In this document: piece by piece, positions 53,881-63,503 of the stretch
Layout of the letters: each line of letters starts with the position of its first letter
Position numbering within the stretch: the first letter of the stretch is position 1
DNA from: Streptococcus oriscaviae
GTDB lineage: Bacteria; Bacillota; Bacilli; Lactobacillales; Streptococcaceae
Assembly (NCBI RefSeq): GCF_018137985.1
Contig: NZ_CP073084.1
Coordinates: forward strand, 1,798,001-1,862,000
Reading direction: 5' to 3'
DNA length: 64,000 nucleotides
Made by a program: the position numbers and the translations under genes
The notes under the pieces: model-generated
The model's input: the letters and a program-made list of their open reading frames with translations, nothing else
The model's database searches: none
Told to the model about the DNA's origin: nothing

Positions 53881-55332
53881 ATGAAAAAACAAGTTTTTAA
53901 CCCATTTTTACCCAATTGTGAATATATCCCAGATGGTGAACCGCATATTTTTGAAGATCGATTATATGTCTTTGGTAGCCATGATAAATTTGACGGAAAT
54001 CAGTTCTGCTTAAATGATTATGTTTGTTACTCTGCTCCACTAACGGATCTTTCTGATTGGCACTACCATGGTATCATGTATCGAAAATCTCAAGATCCTT
54101 TTGCAAAAAGTGACAGCATTATGCAAGCCCCCGATGTGGTGCAAGGTAACGATGGCAAATACTATTTATATTATGCGCTTGGAAAAGTACCATTCGTATC
54201 CGTTGCTGTAAGCGAGAAACCATCAGGACCATACAAATATCACGGCATTGTCCGGTGGGAGGATGGGACGATTGCTGGTTCACGAGAAAATGATATTTTT
54301 ATGTTTGACCCAGGTGTCTTCAAAGATGATGATGGAAAAATTTATCTCTATACAGGTTTTGGTCCTGAAGAGGAAGGGTTCTTTAAAGATATTTGTAAAA
54401 AGTATCAAATGAATGGTGCATATGCATTCTTACTTGATGACGATATGATCACAATTAAGGAGTATTATGGTTCAATTGTTCCAAAGAAAAAATATAGTAA
54501 AGGAACAAGCTTTGAAGGATATGGTTTTTATGAAGCCGCCTCAATGAGAAAAATTGAAAATACTTATTATTTTATTTATTCATCAGAAAGATCACATGAA
54601 TTATGCTATGCGACAAGTCACAGTCCATTCAAAGATTTTGTCTTTCAAGGAACCTTAATTAGTAATTGTGATTATGGACTTTCAGGGTCAGTAAAATACA
54701 AGAATTACGCAGGAAATACACACGGAAGTATCGTGTGTGTCAATGACCAATGGTATGTATTTTACCATCGTCAAACCAATGGGCATACTTACTCGCGGCA
54801 AGCATGCGCAGAAAAATTAGAGCGAACTAAAAGTGGGCATTTTCTACAGGCTGAATTAACCAGTTGTGGCTTAAATGATGGGGTATTAAGTGGTAATGGA
54901 ATTTACAATTGCTCCATTGCTTGTCATCTATGGAGTAAGGAAGGAGCAATCTATTATCATGCGGAAAAAGATTACAAGAAAGGGAATCATCCGTATTTTA
55001 CTCAGAAAGAGGAAGATGGCTCAACTGTAGAGACTCAATACATAGCCAATATACAAGATGAAACAGTGGTTGGCTATAAATACTTTGACTTATCAAAAAC
55101 AAAGGAAATCGGAATAAAGCTTGATGGAAATGGTGAGGGTAAGATTGTTCTTTCATATGATGAAGAGTTTGGTCAGGAAGCAATTTTAGGTGAGATTGAA
55201 GTAGTTGCGACAGATGAAAAGCTTTGGTTTACATCTGTATTACATACTTCAGGTAGTGTTCATTCAGCTCTATATCTAAAATATATGGGTTCAGGGGATG
55301 TAAATCTATACAAATTAAAGTTGGAAGGTTAG
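53881..55332 (+). CDS. Family 43 glycoside hydrolase
   Basis: 483 residues, probably a beta-xylosidase or alpha-L-arabinofuranosidase. N-terminal five-bladed propeller (about 1-310): base aspartate in YIPDGEPHIFEDRLYVFGSH, second acid in MFDPGVFKDDDGK, acid/base glutamate candidate in YEAASMRKI. The C-terminal 150 residues form a CBM6-like beta sandwich (WFTSVLHTSGSVHSALYLKY). No signal peptide, so it acts inside the cell. The start at 53881 follows GAGGAAAGAAT. First gene of the rightward catabolic cluster; the next gene starts after four bases. Confidence 0.88.
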   Translation: MKKQVFNPFLPNCEYIPDGEPHIFEDRLYVFGSHDKFDGNQFCLNDYVCYSAPLTDLSDWHYHGIMYRKSQDPFAKSDSIMQAPDVVQGNDGKYYLYYALGKVPFVSVAVSEKPSGPYKYHGIVRWEDGTIAGSRENDIFMFDPGVFKDDDGKIYLYTGFGPEEEGFFKDICKKYQMNGAYAFLLDDDMITIKEYYGSIVPKKKYSKGTSFEGYGFYEAASMRKIENTYYFIYSSERSHELCYATSHSPFKDFVFQGTLISNCDYGLSGSVKYKNYAGNTHGSIVCVNDQWYVFYHRQTNGHTYSRQACAEKLERTKSGHFLQAELTSCGLNDGVLSGNGIYNCSIACHLWSKEGAIYYHAEKDYKKGNHPYFTQKEEDGSTVETQYIANIQDETVVGYKYFDLSKTKEIGIKLDGNGEGKIVLSYDEEFGQEAILGEIEVVATDEKLWFTSVLHTSGSVHSALYLKYMGSGDVNLYKLKLEG

Positions 55333-55336
55333 TAAA

Positions 55337-56383
55337 ATGGATTTTTTTTCTATAGTATTATTGATTGTCGCATGTATTTCCGTAATTGGTATTGCAGTAG
55401 CAGTTTATGTCTATTATCATCCGCAACTTATCGTCGGTCGAATTCAGAATGTCTTATATAAAAATAAAAGACCGATAAACTCTTATGAACCTTTCGATCC
55501 ACCTATGCGAATGATAAAAGAAAATAAGCAATTGCTTGTAACAGAAATAGGTTATGGTACCGAGTATCCCAATAGTTTTTTAGATATCTTATATCCTAGC
55601 GAGGATACCTCGGTTCGGCGCCCCACGGTCATATATTTTCACGGGGGAGGATTCTTTGGAGGAGACAAAAGACTAGGTGATCCATTAGCAGTAGATGATG
55701 ATGCTAACAGATTGTTCGAAGAAGTTGCGGCAAATGGATTTAACTTTGTTAATGTAAATTATGCACTCGTACCAGATTATCATTTCCCTGTACCCTTAAT
55801 TCAGATGAATCAAGCTATTGAATTTCTGCTACAACATGATTTTGAATTAGGTTTGGATATGCAAAATGTAGTGTTATTTGGTCAGTCAGCCGGTGCCGTC
55901 CTAGTTGGGCAGTATGGTTCACTATTAGCGAATGAGGAATATCAAAAAATTCTTGGCATTACCCCATCAATAAAAGCCGAAAGAATAAAAGCATTGATCA
56001 TTGATGATGCTCCGTTTATGACTGAAAAATTCGGTCTAAAATTAAAGTTGATGACTGGAAACTACTTAGGGACAATGAATATGCAAAGCCCAACTGCCAA
56101 GAAATCCAATGCATATGAATTTATCACTATAGGGTATCGACCTACTTTTCTTACAGCAGGAAACACAGATGGTTTTCCAGATGACATGAGCGCTTTTGCT
56201 CAAAAGTTGACAGAAGTTGGTACTGAATGTGAGTATTTCTTCGTTCCGAAAAACGTTTGTGAATTACCACATGGATATTTGAATCTTGTGAAAGAAAATG
56301 AACACGCCAGATTATGTTTTGATCATATTCTTAGCTTTATGAAAAAGTACACTGGAGGTAATGGTAATGAACAAGTTAGCTAA
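55337..56383 (+). CDS. Membrane-anchored esterase/lipase-like hydrolase (HSL type), paralogue
   Basis: 348 residues with an N-terminal helix (about 5-27) and an alpha/beta hydrolase domain. HGGGFFGGDK and FGQSAGAVLVGQYGSLLAN hold the oxyanion hole and nucleophile serine. It is paralogous to the protein at 51765-52784. Being translated between GH43 and GH78, it probably removes acyl groups from the same substrate at the outer face of the membrane. Its end overlaps the GH78 gene by 17 bases. Confidence 0.87.
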   Translation: MDFFSIVLLIVACISVIGIAVAVYVYYHPQLIVGRIQNVLYKNKRPINSYEPFDPPMRMIKENKQLLVTEIGYGTEYPNSFLDILYPSEDTSVRRPTVIYFHGGGFFGGDKRLGDPLAVDDDANRLFEEVAANGFNFVNVNYALVPDYHFPVPLIQMNQAIEFLLQHDFELGLDMQNVVLFGQSAGAVLVGQYGSLLANEEYQKILGITPSIKAERIKALIIDDAPFMTEKFGLKLKLMTGNYLGTMNMQSPTAKKSNAYEFITIGYRPTFLTAGNTDGFPDDMSAFAQKLTEVGTECEYFFVPKNVCELPHGYLNLVKENEHARLCFDHILSFMKKYTGGNGNEQVS

Positions 56384-58703
56384 ATGGATTTGCAATCCAA
56401 TTGATTCGGAAGAAAATAAAGTCGTGTCTGTTTTTCGATGTGAATTTCAAGTTAAACAAGGTCTGATTGGAGCGAAACTTCATATAACATCACACGGTGT
56501 TTATGATGTTACATTTAATGCCAAGTCAATAACTGATCATAAGTTTACACCAGGTTTTACAAGTTATTATCATCGTATTCAGATTCAAGAATATGATGTT
56601 ATAAGTCAACTCCATATTGGAACCAATAGTTGGTTAACGACAGTAGGAGACGGATGGTGGCGCTGGAACAATAATTTTGGGTATCGCTTGGCTCTCTGGG
56701 GGCAATTAACACTATCTTATGCCGATGGTAGCATTGAAATGGTTTATACGGATGAATCTTTTGAGGTTGGTGAAGGTCCCATCCAAAAATCGGATCTTCA
56801 AAGAGGCGAAGTCTTTGATGCAAGAATTACACTTGGAAATTGGAAAAGAGTTGAGGTCGAAACTGAACAGACGGATGCCGACTTAATCGATAATCAGAGT
56901 GTTCCAGTAAGAGAGAAGGAGCATTTTCCTGCTAAGTTGTTCCGAGATACTAGTGGAAATTTAGTTGCAGATTTTGGACAGAATGTTGCCGGCTACGTTC
57001 GGATGGTCTTGTATAATACAAAGCCTGGACAAGTAGTACGGATAAAACACGGTGAGGCACTAGATTTAGAAGGAAATTTTTCGACAGCCAACTGTGATGC
57101 TGGAATGAAAGAATTTCAGGAAATTACTTATATTTGTAAAGGTGGAGAACGTGAAGAATATGCTCCATCGTTTTCCTACTTTGGTTTCCGTTATGCCTTA
57201 ATTCAAGGAATTGAAAACGGAGAATTTACAGCTATTGCTGTCTATTCAGACATGGACCAAACTGGAGATTTTCATTGTTCAAACCCATTGATAAATAAAC
57301 TGGTGGAGAACGCCCGCTGGAGTCAAAAAGGTAATTTTTTAGATGTTCCAGTGGACTGCCCGACTCGGGAAAGAAATGCCTGGACTGGTGATGCTCAAAT
57401 ATATATAAGAACAGCTGCGTATTTCATGAATGTAGAACAATTTTTCAAAAAATGGCTAGTTGATCAGAGAATTGAGCAATATTCAAGTGGAAAAGTTGGA
57501 ATTACTTTCCCATCAACCTCCTCTGTTCATAATCCGATAGAATTAGTACGCATTCAATCTACTAGACCTGAGATGGCTTTAGCAGGCCCTTTAGGAAATG
57601 GAAATATCGGTGAGGATAGTGTGGGTTGGGGAGACTCTGCAGTTTGGTTGCCCTATCAGCTGTATTTGATGTATGGGGACAAAAAGATTTTAGAAGATCA
57701 TTATGAAACAGCAAAAAAATGGCTTGAGTTTTCAATAAGTTGCATGAAAGAGAGAAATCCAAAATACGAGGACAAGGAATGGTATAGAAACGGTGATGGT
57801 GATTATATTTATGATACTCGTTTCCACTATGGAGAATGGAATGAACCGCTACCACCTGAGCCTGCAGTTATTGAACTCTTTAAAAATGGAGGTAAGCCAG
57901 AAGATTTTGTAAAACATATGGCAAAATATGGACAACCAGAAGTTGCCACTGCATATACAAAGCGTTCTTGTGATAATATGGCACACATTGCAGAAATTCT
58001 GAATAAGCTAGATGATGTAGCACGTTACAAAGAATTATCAGAAAAAATTAAAAAAGCATATAACAATTACTTAGTCGCAGATGATGGTGAAATATTAAAA
58101 GGTCATCAAGCACCTTATATTAGAGCTCTTGCATTAGATTTGGTAGACGAAAGAAAGAAACCTTCTGTCATTAAGCAGTTGAAACAAGAACTAGAAAATT
58201 CAAATTATCATTTAAATACAGGTTTTTTGTCAACAGTTTATTTGCTACCTGTGTTATGTGATAATGGGCTAATTGAAGAAGCTTATAAAATTTTGGAGCA
58301 AACTGATTCACCAGGTTGGCTTCAACCCATTACGGTTGGAGCGACAACAATTCCTGAGAATTGGGATGGATTTACAAACTTTAGAGATAGTCTGAATCAT
58401 TATTCATTTGGAGCTGTTTGTCAATTTTTCTTTGAATATATTGCTGGAATCCGTCCAATCTTTGAGGCACCAGGTTTTAAAGAATTTGAGCTAAAACCAA
58501 TTCCAGGTGGCAGCCTAAGATGGGCAGAAGGGAGTTATCAGACGAAATATGGAAAAATCTATTCCAAATGGAAGATTGAAAATGATGCATTTCTCTATGA
58601 ATGTACAATACCAGAAAATACTGTCGGTCATTTAACTTTACCAGATGGACTCTATCATAGATTAGAAGAAGGTAACTACACATTTAAAACTAGTATGAGC
58701 TAA
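56367..58703 (+). CDS. Alpha-L-rhamnosidase (GH78)
   Basis: Releases terminal L-rhamnose. 778 residues without signal peptide. N-terminal beta domains (about 1-285; TVGDGWWRWNNNFGYRL resembles the Bac_rhamnosid_N carbohydrate-binding part), an alpha/alpha-six barrel (about 290-680) with the catalytic acids in DVPVDCPTRERNAWTGDAQI and QPITVGATTIPENWDG, and a C-terminal sandwich. HYSFGAVCQFFFEYIAGIRP is a family signature. The ATG at 56367 lies eight bases after GGAGG; the one at 56361 is too close. Confidence 0.92.
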   Translation: MNKLAKWICNPIDSEENKVVSVFRCEFQVKQGLIGAKLHITSHGVYDVTFNAKSITDHKFTPGFTSYYHRIQIQEYDVISQLHIGTNSWLTTVGDGWWRWNNNFGYRLALWGQLTLSYADGSIEMVYTDESFEVGEGPIQKSDLQRGEVFDARITLGNWKRVEVETEQTDADLIDNQSVPVREKEHFPAKLFRDTSGNLVADFGQNVAGYVRMVLYNTKPGQVVRIKHGEALDLEGNFSTANCDAGMKEFQEITYICKGGEREEYAPSFSYFGFRYALIQGIENGEFTAIAVYSDMDQTGDFHCSNPLINKLVENARWSQKGNFLDVPVDCPTRERNAWTGDAQIYIRTAAYFMNVEQFFKKWLVDQRIEQYSSGKVGITFPSTSSVHNPIELVRIQSTRPEMALAGPLGNGNIGEDSVGWGDSAVWLPYQLYLMYGDKKILEDHYETAKKWLEFSISCMKERNPKYEDKEWYRNGDGDYIYDTRFHYGEWNEPLPPEPAVIELFKNGGKPEDFVKHMAKYGQPEVATAYTKRSCDNMAHIAEILNKLDDVARYKELSEKIKKAYNNYLVADDGEILKGHQAPYIRALALDLVDERKKPSVIKQLKQELENSNYHLNTGFLSTVYLLPVLCDNGLIEEAYKILEQTDSPGWLQPITVGATTIPENWDGFTNFRDSLNHYSFGAVCQFFFEYIAGIRPIFEAPGFKEFELKPIPGGSLRWAEGSYQTKYGKIYSKWKIENDAFLYECTIPENTVGHLTLPDGLYHRLEEGNYTFKTSMS

Positions 58704-58815
58704 TTCCATAAATTACACTTTTAAAAATTTCAACTGAGAAGTGAAAACTATACTACCAAAGTTGTTTTAAGAAAAAAAGAGTAATTTTAGGAAAGTGAAA
58801 TGATTTACGAAAGAT

Positions 58816-58841
58816 TATAATAAAAAATGTAAACGCATACA
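58816..58841 (+). promoter_or_regulatory. Internal promoter with cre site
   Basis: TATAAT -10 at 58816-58821, followed directly by TGTAAACGCATACA (58828-58841), a good CcpA cre match placed over the transcription start. It would put the second half of the locus under separate carbon catabolite control. Confidence 0.65.
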
Positions 58842-58857
58842 AAAAATGAGGTGTCAT

Positions 58858-59898
58858 ATGAAAGTTATTGAAATTGAAACGAATAAGGAACGTGGTGTGA
58901 AACTTACAGGTTATCTTCAAGAAGTTGGTGGTGAATTTGAAGGGATTCATAAGCGCCCTGCGGTAATTGTCCTTCCAGGTGGTGGGTACGGAATTTGTTC
59001 CGACCGAGAAGCGGATCCAGTTGCATTAGAATTTGCACGAGTTGGCTATCAAGCATTTATCTTAAGATATACTGTTCGTGCTGAACAGAAAGAATTGATC
59101 TGGCCACATCCAATTAATGACTACGATGAAGCATATGATTTAATTAAAGAGCATGCTGATGAATGGTTTGTTGATACTGATCGAATTGCTGTCTGTGGTT
59201 TTTCAGCTGGCGGGCACTTAGCGGCCTGCACCGCAACGATAGCGAAAAATAGACCTAAAGCAGCTATCTTAGTCTATCCAGCAATCAATGATGATATGTG
59301 TGATTTTTGTGCTCCAGGGCTCCCTCGTCCAGCTCAAGAAGTTGACGATTTAACCCCGCCATGCTTTATTTCTGCTGCAAGAGATGATTTACTAGTTAGT
59401 GTATCGAATGCAATGAATTTTGCTAGTGCGCTAACAGAAAATGGAATTAATTTTGAATTACATATCCATTCTTATGGCAATCACGGCTACTCTAATGGTG
59501 CTCGGTGGGTTAATCAAAATTCAATTTCTAGAGGTGCTCAAGGTTGGATGAATGAAGCTACTAGGTTTTTAGAAGAGGTATGGGGAATCTTTACCTCAAA
59601 TGGTTTTACTAAACCAGAAATAAAAAGATGTGTTAGTGGGGATATGGAAAAGTATCTTTCTGTAGATTGTACTGTTTTGTATCTTGAACAACAAGGTGAA
59701 CGAATTTCTCACATCATCGGTGAACAATTAAAAACAATTGATACGATTATTAAAGCGAAAGGTTATGATGGTGCAGCGGCATCGTACGTAAAAACACTCT
59801 ATACATTGAGAGGAATGTTAGAAGTTGCAGGATTACCAAAAGAATATATTGATTCCTTAGATAATGAACTCAATACTATTGAAGCTATTAGAGGATAA
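58858..59898 (+). CDS. Acetyl-xylan-esterase-like alpha/beta hydrolase with a helical C-terminal extension
   Basis: 346 residues, cytoplasmic. Hydrolase domain about 1-240: VIVLPGGGYGICSDREADPV for the oxyanion hole, nucleophile in AVCGFSAGGHLA, aspartate in ISAARDDLL, histidine in YGNHGYS. The pattern is that of BD-FAE/Axe-type endo-1,4-beta-xylanase-B-like esterases of Firmicutes. A C-terminal helical extension of about 90 residues has no known function. The ATG at 58858 follows GAGGTGTC. First gene behind the internal cre-controlled promoter. Confidence 0.85.
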   Translation: MKVIEIETNKERGVKLTGYLQEVGGEFEGIHKRPAVIVLPGGGYGICSDREADPVALEFARVGYQAFILRYTVRAEQKELIWPHPINDYDEAYDLIKEHADEWFVDTDRIAVCGFSAGGHLAACTATIAKNRPKAAILVYPAINDDMCDFCAPGLPRPAQEVDDLTPPCFISAARDDLLVSVSNAMNFASALTENGINFELHIHSYGNHGYSNGARWVNQNSISRGAQGWMNEATRFLEEVWGIFTSNGFTKPEIKRCVSGDMEKYLSVDCTVLYLEQQGERISHIIGEQLKTIDTIIKAKGYDGAAASYVKTLYTLRGMLEVAGLPKEYIDSLDNELNTIEAIRG

Positions 59899-59902
59899 AA
59901 AT

Positions 59903-60754
59903 ATGGACAAAACATTAAGTAAAATGTATAAGATTAAACAACTTTTACCAAATGTTTACGTGATCAATTCATTTTTGGTTATGAGCTATGTTGTTGTAGG
60001 TGAGAAAGCTGCGATGATTTTAGATACCGGATATGGATACGGTGACATTAGTCAGGTTGTGAAAGAAATTACTACATTACCGCTATATGTAGTAGATACA
60101 CATGGTCACGTCGATCATTCTGGTGGAAATTTTTTCTTTGATGGTCCTACATATATTCATGAAAAAGATGTTGAGCTTTACAAACAACATCATCAACCGT
60201 CCTTACATCGAAAAGTTGAAGAATCGATAAAAATTTTTAAAAGGATTTTGTTTTGGAGAGACTTCACTTCGAAGACACCTGCTAAATTTGATGAACAACG
60301 TTCACAATTTAACAATTTCAAATTTATCAAAGAAGGAGACATGTTTGATTTAGGTGGTATTACAGGGAAAGTCATAGAGATTCCAGGCCATACTGCTGGC
60401 AGTGTAGCACTCTATTTTTCAGAACTTAAACTTGCAATTGTTTCAGATGGTGCATGTGATGGTCCTTACCTATTTTTACCTGAATCTACTAACTTAACTA
60501 CCTACCGTAGCAGTTTGAAAAAATTAGAAAAGTTAGAACTAGACTATTTATTGACAGGTCATCGTAAAAGATTATATACAAAGGAAGATTTAACTAAGTG
60601 GATATATGTTGCTGAAAATCCTGATTTTTCAAATGTAAGAAATGAAAAAGAGCTCTTTTTTGCACCGGGTGTCGTACCAATGAGAGTCTGGGGAAAAGGT
60701 GACAGCAAGAGAAAGGGACCATCTTTAGTTTTAGACCCCTCTAAAGTAGATTAG
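59903..60754 (+). CDS. Metallo-beta-lactamase-fold hydrolase
   Basis: 283 residues. The zinc motif HGHVDHSGG (HxHxDH), histidine in EIPGHTAGS, aspartate in VSDGACDGP and histidine in LLTGHRK make a complete binuclear metal site. Members act as esterases, lactonases or glyoxalase-II-like thioesterases, so substrate cannot be told. The N-terminus (MYKIKQLLPNVYVINS) is typical. The ATG at 59903 follows GAGGATAAA, four bases after the preceding gene. In this locus it may cleave a lactone or acyl linkage of the aglycone. Confidence 0.85.
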   Translation: MDKTLSKMYKIKQLLPNVYVINSFLVMSYVVVGEKAAMILDTGYGYGDISQVVKEITTLPLYVVDTHGHVDHSGGNFFFDGPTYIHEKDVELYKQHHQPSLHRKVEESIKIFKRILFWRDFTSKTPAKFDEQRSQFNNFKFIKEGDMFDLGGITGKVIEIPGHTAGSVALYFSELKLAIVSDGACDGPYLFLPESTNLTTYRSSLKKLEKLELDYLLTGHRKRLYTKEDLTKWIYVAENPDFSNVRNEKELFFAPGVVPMRVWGKGDSKRKGPSLVLDPSKVD

Positions 60755-60763
60755 GTGAACACT

Positions 60764-61897
60764 ATGAAGTTAGAATCATGGGAAAGAGAGCCGATTTGGC
60801 TAAAATTGATAACCCCTTATCTTCGCAAAAAGAGGTTCCCAGAACTAAAAGGGGAACCTGTCCAGAATAAATGGTATCGAATCTATGCAGAAGGCTGTGT
60901 ATCAGCAAATGGAGAACCAATTTATGCTGATTTTCAAAAAGGAAAAGAAAATAAATTGATGATATTCTTCCAAGGAGGAGGAGTGAGTTGGAATGAGTAT
61001 ACAGCGGCTAGACCGAGTTCCTTATACCAAAAGAATATTGAAGATTCATATTATATGATTCATGTTGATTTATTCTCGGACCTTGCTGTAAAAAATGGAA
61101 TATTCGAGAATAGTGAACGAAATAGCTTCAAAGATTGGTCTAAACTAGTAATTCCATATTCCACAGGTGATTTTCACAGCGGTACGGGAGATTTTCCCTA
61201 TGTTGCTTTAGATGGAAGTAATAGGTTGTGTCACCATCATGGGTACACAAATTTCGTAAAATTGATGGAAAAAGTAACCAAAATGGTTGATAATCCGAAT
61301 ACTTTACTTGTAACTGGTTGTTCTGGTGGTGGCTTTGGAGCAGCTTTATTAACAGATACAATTTGTAAAATGTACCCAAAATGTGAAGATATTACCTGTT
61401 TGGTTGATAGTGGATTTTTCCCAATGGATGACTGGAAAAACGTAGCGAAATATGTCTGGCAATCTCCTAATGAGATAATCAATAGAATCCATTCGGATAA
61501 TATTACTCTAGATGCTTTAGAAGCCTTAGAACGTGATTACCATGGGAAAATTCGTATATTACTGACTGTATCAAATAGAGATGGTGCATTAGCTAGAATG
61601 GTTAACTTATTACAAAATGGTCGTTTTGAGTTTTCTAGAGAAAGTGGGGAGAAATTGAAAGTTTGGCTGAAACAAATGATGAAACGAGTTAAACACCAAA
61701 TTCCAAGTGCTCAGATATATATATTCGATATTCCATCGAGACCAAAGAGTGAAAAAGTACACCAGCTGACAAAGCACTGTATTATTTCTGATAAGGAATT
61801 TTATGATGTTCAGGTTGAAGGAAAAAGCTGTTCTGAATGGCTTTGGGAAAATTTGACAGATAGTCCATCGACAGTTGGGCTCACATTTTTAGATTAG
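60764..61897 (+). CDS. Pectin-acetylesterase/Notum-like hydrolase
   Basis: 377 residues, no signal peptide. The pattern IFFQGGGVSWN (oxyanion hole), PYSTGDFHSGTGDF, TGCSGGGFGAALL (nucleophile serine) and a later histidine region fits the PAE/Notum family of carboxylesterases (CE13-like), which remove acetyl or fatty acyl groups from glycans or proteins. An upstream GTG at 60755 lies inside the ribosome site; the ATG at 60764 follows AGGTGA. Its cytoplasmic location is unusual, as most pectin acetylesterases are secreted. Confidence 0.75.
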   Translation: MKLESWEREPIWLKLITPYLRKKRFPELKGEPVQNKWYRIYAEGCVSANGEPIYADFQKGKENKLMIFFQGGGVSWNEYTAARPSSLYQKNIEDSYYMIHVDLFSDLAVKNGIFENSERNSFKDWSKLVIPYSTGDFHSGTGDFPYVALDGSNRLCHHHGYTNFVKLMEKVTKMVDNPNTLLVTGCSGGGFGAALLTDTICKMYPKCEDITCLVDSGFFPMDDWKNVAKYVWQSPNEIINRIHSDNITLDALEALERDYHGKIRILLTVSNRDGALARMVNLLQNGRFEFSRESGEKLKVWLKQMMKRVKHQIPSAQIYIFDIPSRPKSEKVHQLTKHCIISDKEFYDVQVEGKSCSEWLWENLTDSPSTVGLTFLD

Positions 61898-61909
61898 AGG
61901 GACATACTA

Positions 61910-63394
61910 ATGAAAAACAAACAAGTAAATTGGCGAATGAGCCGGAAAGAGCGTTTAAATTATTACTTAGCAGATTCTGGAAGAATGTTTGGGACAATGA
62001 TATTTCAAACTTATATGACCGCATTCTTAGCTTTAAGAGGAGTAAATTTAAGTGTTCTCGCAGGATTATTATTGATTCTAAAGTTAATTGATGCCTTCAA
62101 TGACATCCTATTTGGATTTTGGGTTGACAAAATTCAACTCAGTCAAATTCAAAGTCTAAAACGTATCGTTGGGGATGGAAAATATCTTCCTTGGTTCAAG
62201 CTGACATTTTTCTTATTCCCTCTGTTCACAATAGTATTTTATTCTATGCCAAATTCACTTCCTGAATGGGCTAAACTGGCATGGTTTATTGTTTCCTATC
62301 TATTTTATGATTTCTCATGTACCTTAATTGAAACACCAATGAGTAGCCTAGTTTTGACTCTTACTGACGTGACTGATGAACGTAACAGAATTCTTACAGT
62401 CAGAGGAATTGTTACAGTAATCGCAGTAGTACTACTTTCAATTGTCTCAACATTATTGGTAGATCCAAAAGTCGGATTGGGGTTGACATTCTCGAAAAGT
62501 GCGATTCTCCTAGTATCAGTATGTTTGATCATGATGTTACCTTTAGTAAAAAATGGCAAAGAGTACAATATAAAACTCAAAAATACGGAGTTAGAAGAGA
62601 ATGAAACTTATACCTTAAAGGACATGTGGAATTGTGTAAAAGTGAATAAGTATATGGCAATTTTCTTGTCTTCTTCACTCATTATAGGTGTTACAGCTAC
62701 TGCAACAGCTGTAGGCTCATTGGCTTCTTTCTATCTCTTTGATGGAAACACCGCCATCGTTCAACTTCCATTATTGCTCGCTTTCATTCCTGGAATTCTA
62801 ATCAGTAGTCAGGGAGATAAGATTGCTAAGAAATTCGGTCGTAAAAACTCCATGGTTGGTTTAAGCTTCTTCTTTGGAGCTACCTTTATATTGCAATACT
62901 TTCTAGGTTACAAAAATTTAGTGATTTTCATTACTTTGGGGGTATTAGCTGGACTTGCAAATTCACTTAGATATGTATTTCAAAATTTTATTGCACCTGA
63001 TACTATTGAATTTACACGCTATAAAACAGGAAAAGATTGTTCAGGCATATTTTATGCACTCAATTCTTTTGTAAATAAGGCAACGAATGGTATTGGAGCT
63101 AGTATTGGCCTATTGATTTTAGGTTTGTTTGGATGGAACGAAATTAAAGCTGGAAGCTATCAAGAACTACTTGAAATGGGGACAAAAATAGGAGAAGCAG
63201 CCTATCAAACACCTCAGGCTATTCATGGTATGTGGGTAGTATATACATTGATTCCTGGTCTCGGATTTATTCTAGCAGCAATTACATTAATGTTTTATAA
63301 GTTAGATGATGGGGATGCTGAATTAATGGCGAAATGTAATTCAGGTGAGATCACAAGACAGGAATGCGAGCAGCAATTGTCAAAAACCTACTAA
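61910..63394 (+). CDS. GPH-family sugar:cation symporter
   Basis: Imports a glycoside or oligosaccharide with Na+ or H+. 494 residues, about 12 transmembrane segments, MelB/LacS-like: LIDAFNDILFGFWVDK (helix 2-loop, with the conserved aspartates), LSSSLIIGVTATATAVG and RKNSMVGLSFFFGATFI. No C-terminal EIIA domain. It starts 12 bases after the esterase gene and is the only sugar transporter of this locus within the window. Confidence 0.93.
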   Translation: MKNKQVNWRMSRKERLNYYLADSGRMFGTMIFQTYMTAFLALRGVNLSVLAGLLLILKLIDAFNDILFGFWVDKIQLSQIQSLKRIVGDGKYLPWFKLTFFLFPLFTIVFYSMPNSLPEWAKLAWFIVSYLFYDFSCTLIETPMSSLVLTLTDVTDERNRILTVRGIVTVIAVVLLSIVSTLLVDPKVGLGLTFSKSAILLVSVCLIMMLPLVKNGKEYNIKLKNTELEENETYTLKDMWNCVKVNKYMAIFLSSSLIIGVTATATAVGSLASFYLFDGNTAIVQLPLLLAFIPGILISSQGDKIAKKFGRKNSMVGLSFFFGATFILQYFLGYKNLVIFITLGVLAGLANSLRYVFQNFIAPDTIEFTRYKTGKDCSGIFYALNSFVNKATNGIGASIGLLILGLFGWNEIKAGSYQELLEMGTKIGEAAYQTPQAIHGMWVVYTLIPGLGFILAAITLMFYKLDDGDAELMAKCNSGEITRQECEQQLSKTY

Positions 63395-63438
63395 TGGCTC
63401 AATGAAATGAAAATCTTAACAAAAATTTGTTTTACAAA

Positions 63439-63453
63439 TGTAAAAGCTTTTCA
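63439..63453 (+). promoter_or_regulatory. Near-palindrome ahead of the GH3 gene
   Basis: TGTAAAAGCTTTTCA lies in the 109-base gap before the GH3 gene. It resembles a cre site with altered centre, or may be an AraC operator. Confidence 0.4.
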
Positions 63454-63503
63454 ATATTTGAACAACAGTTTTAATATCTAAAGGGAAAGTAGAGGAAATC
63501 AAA

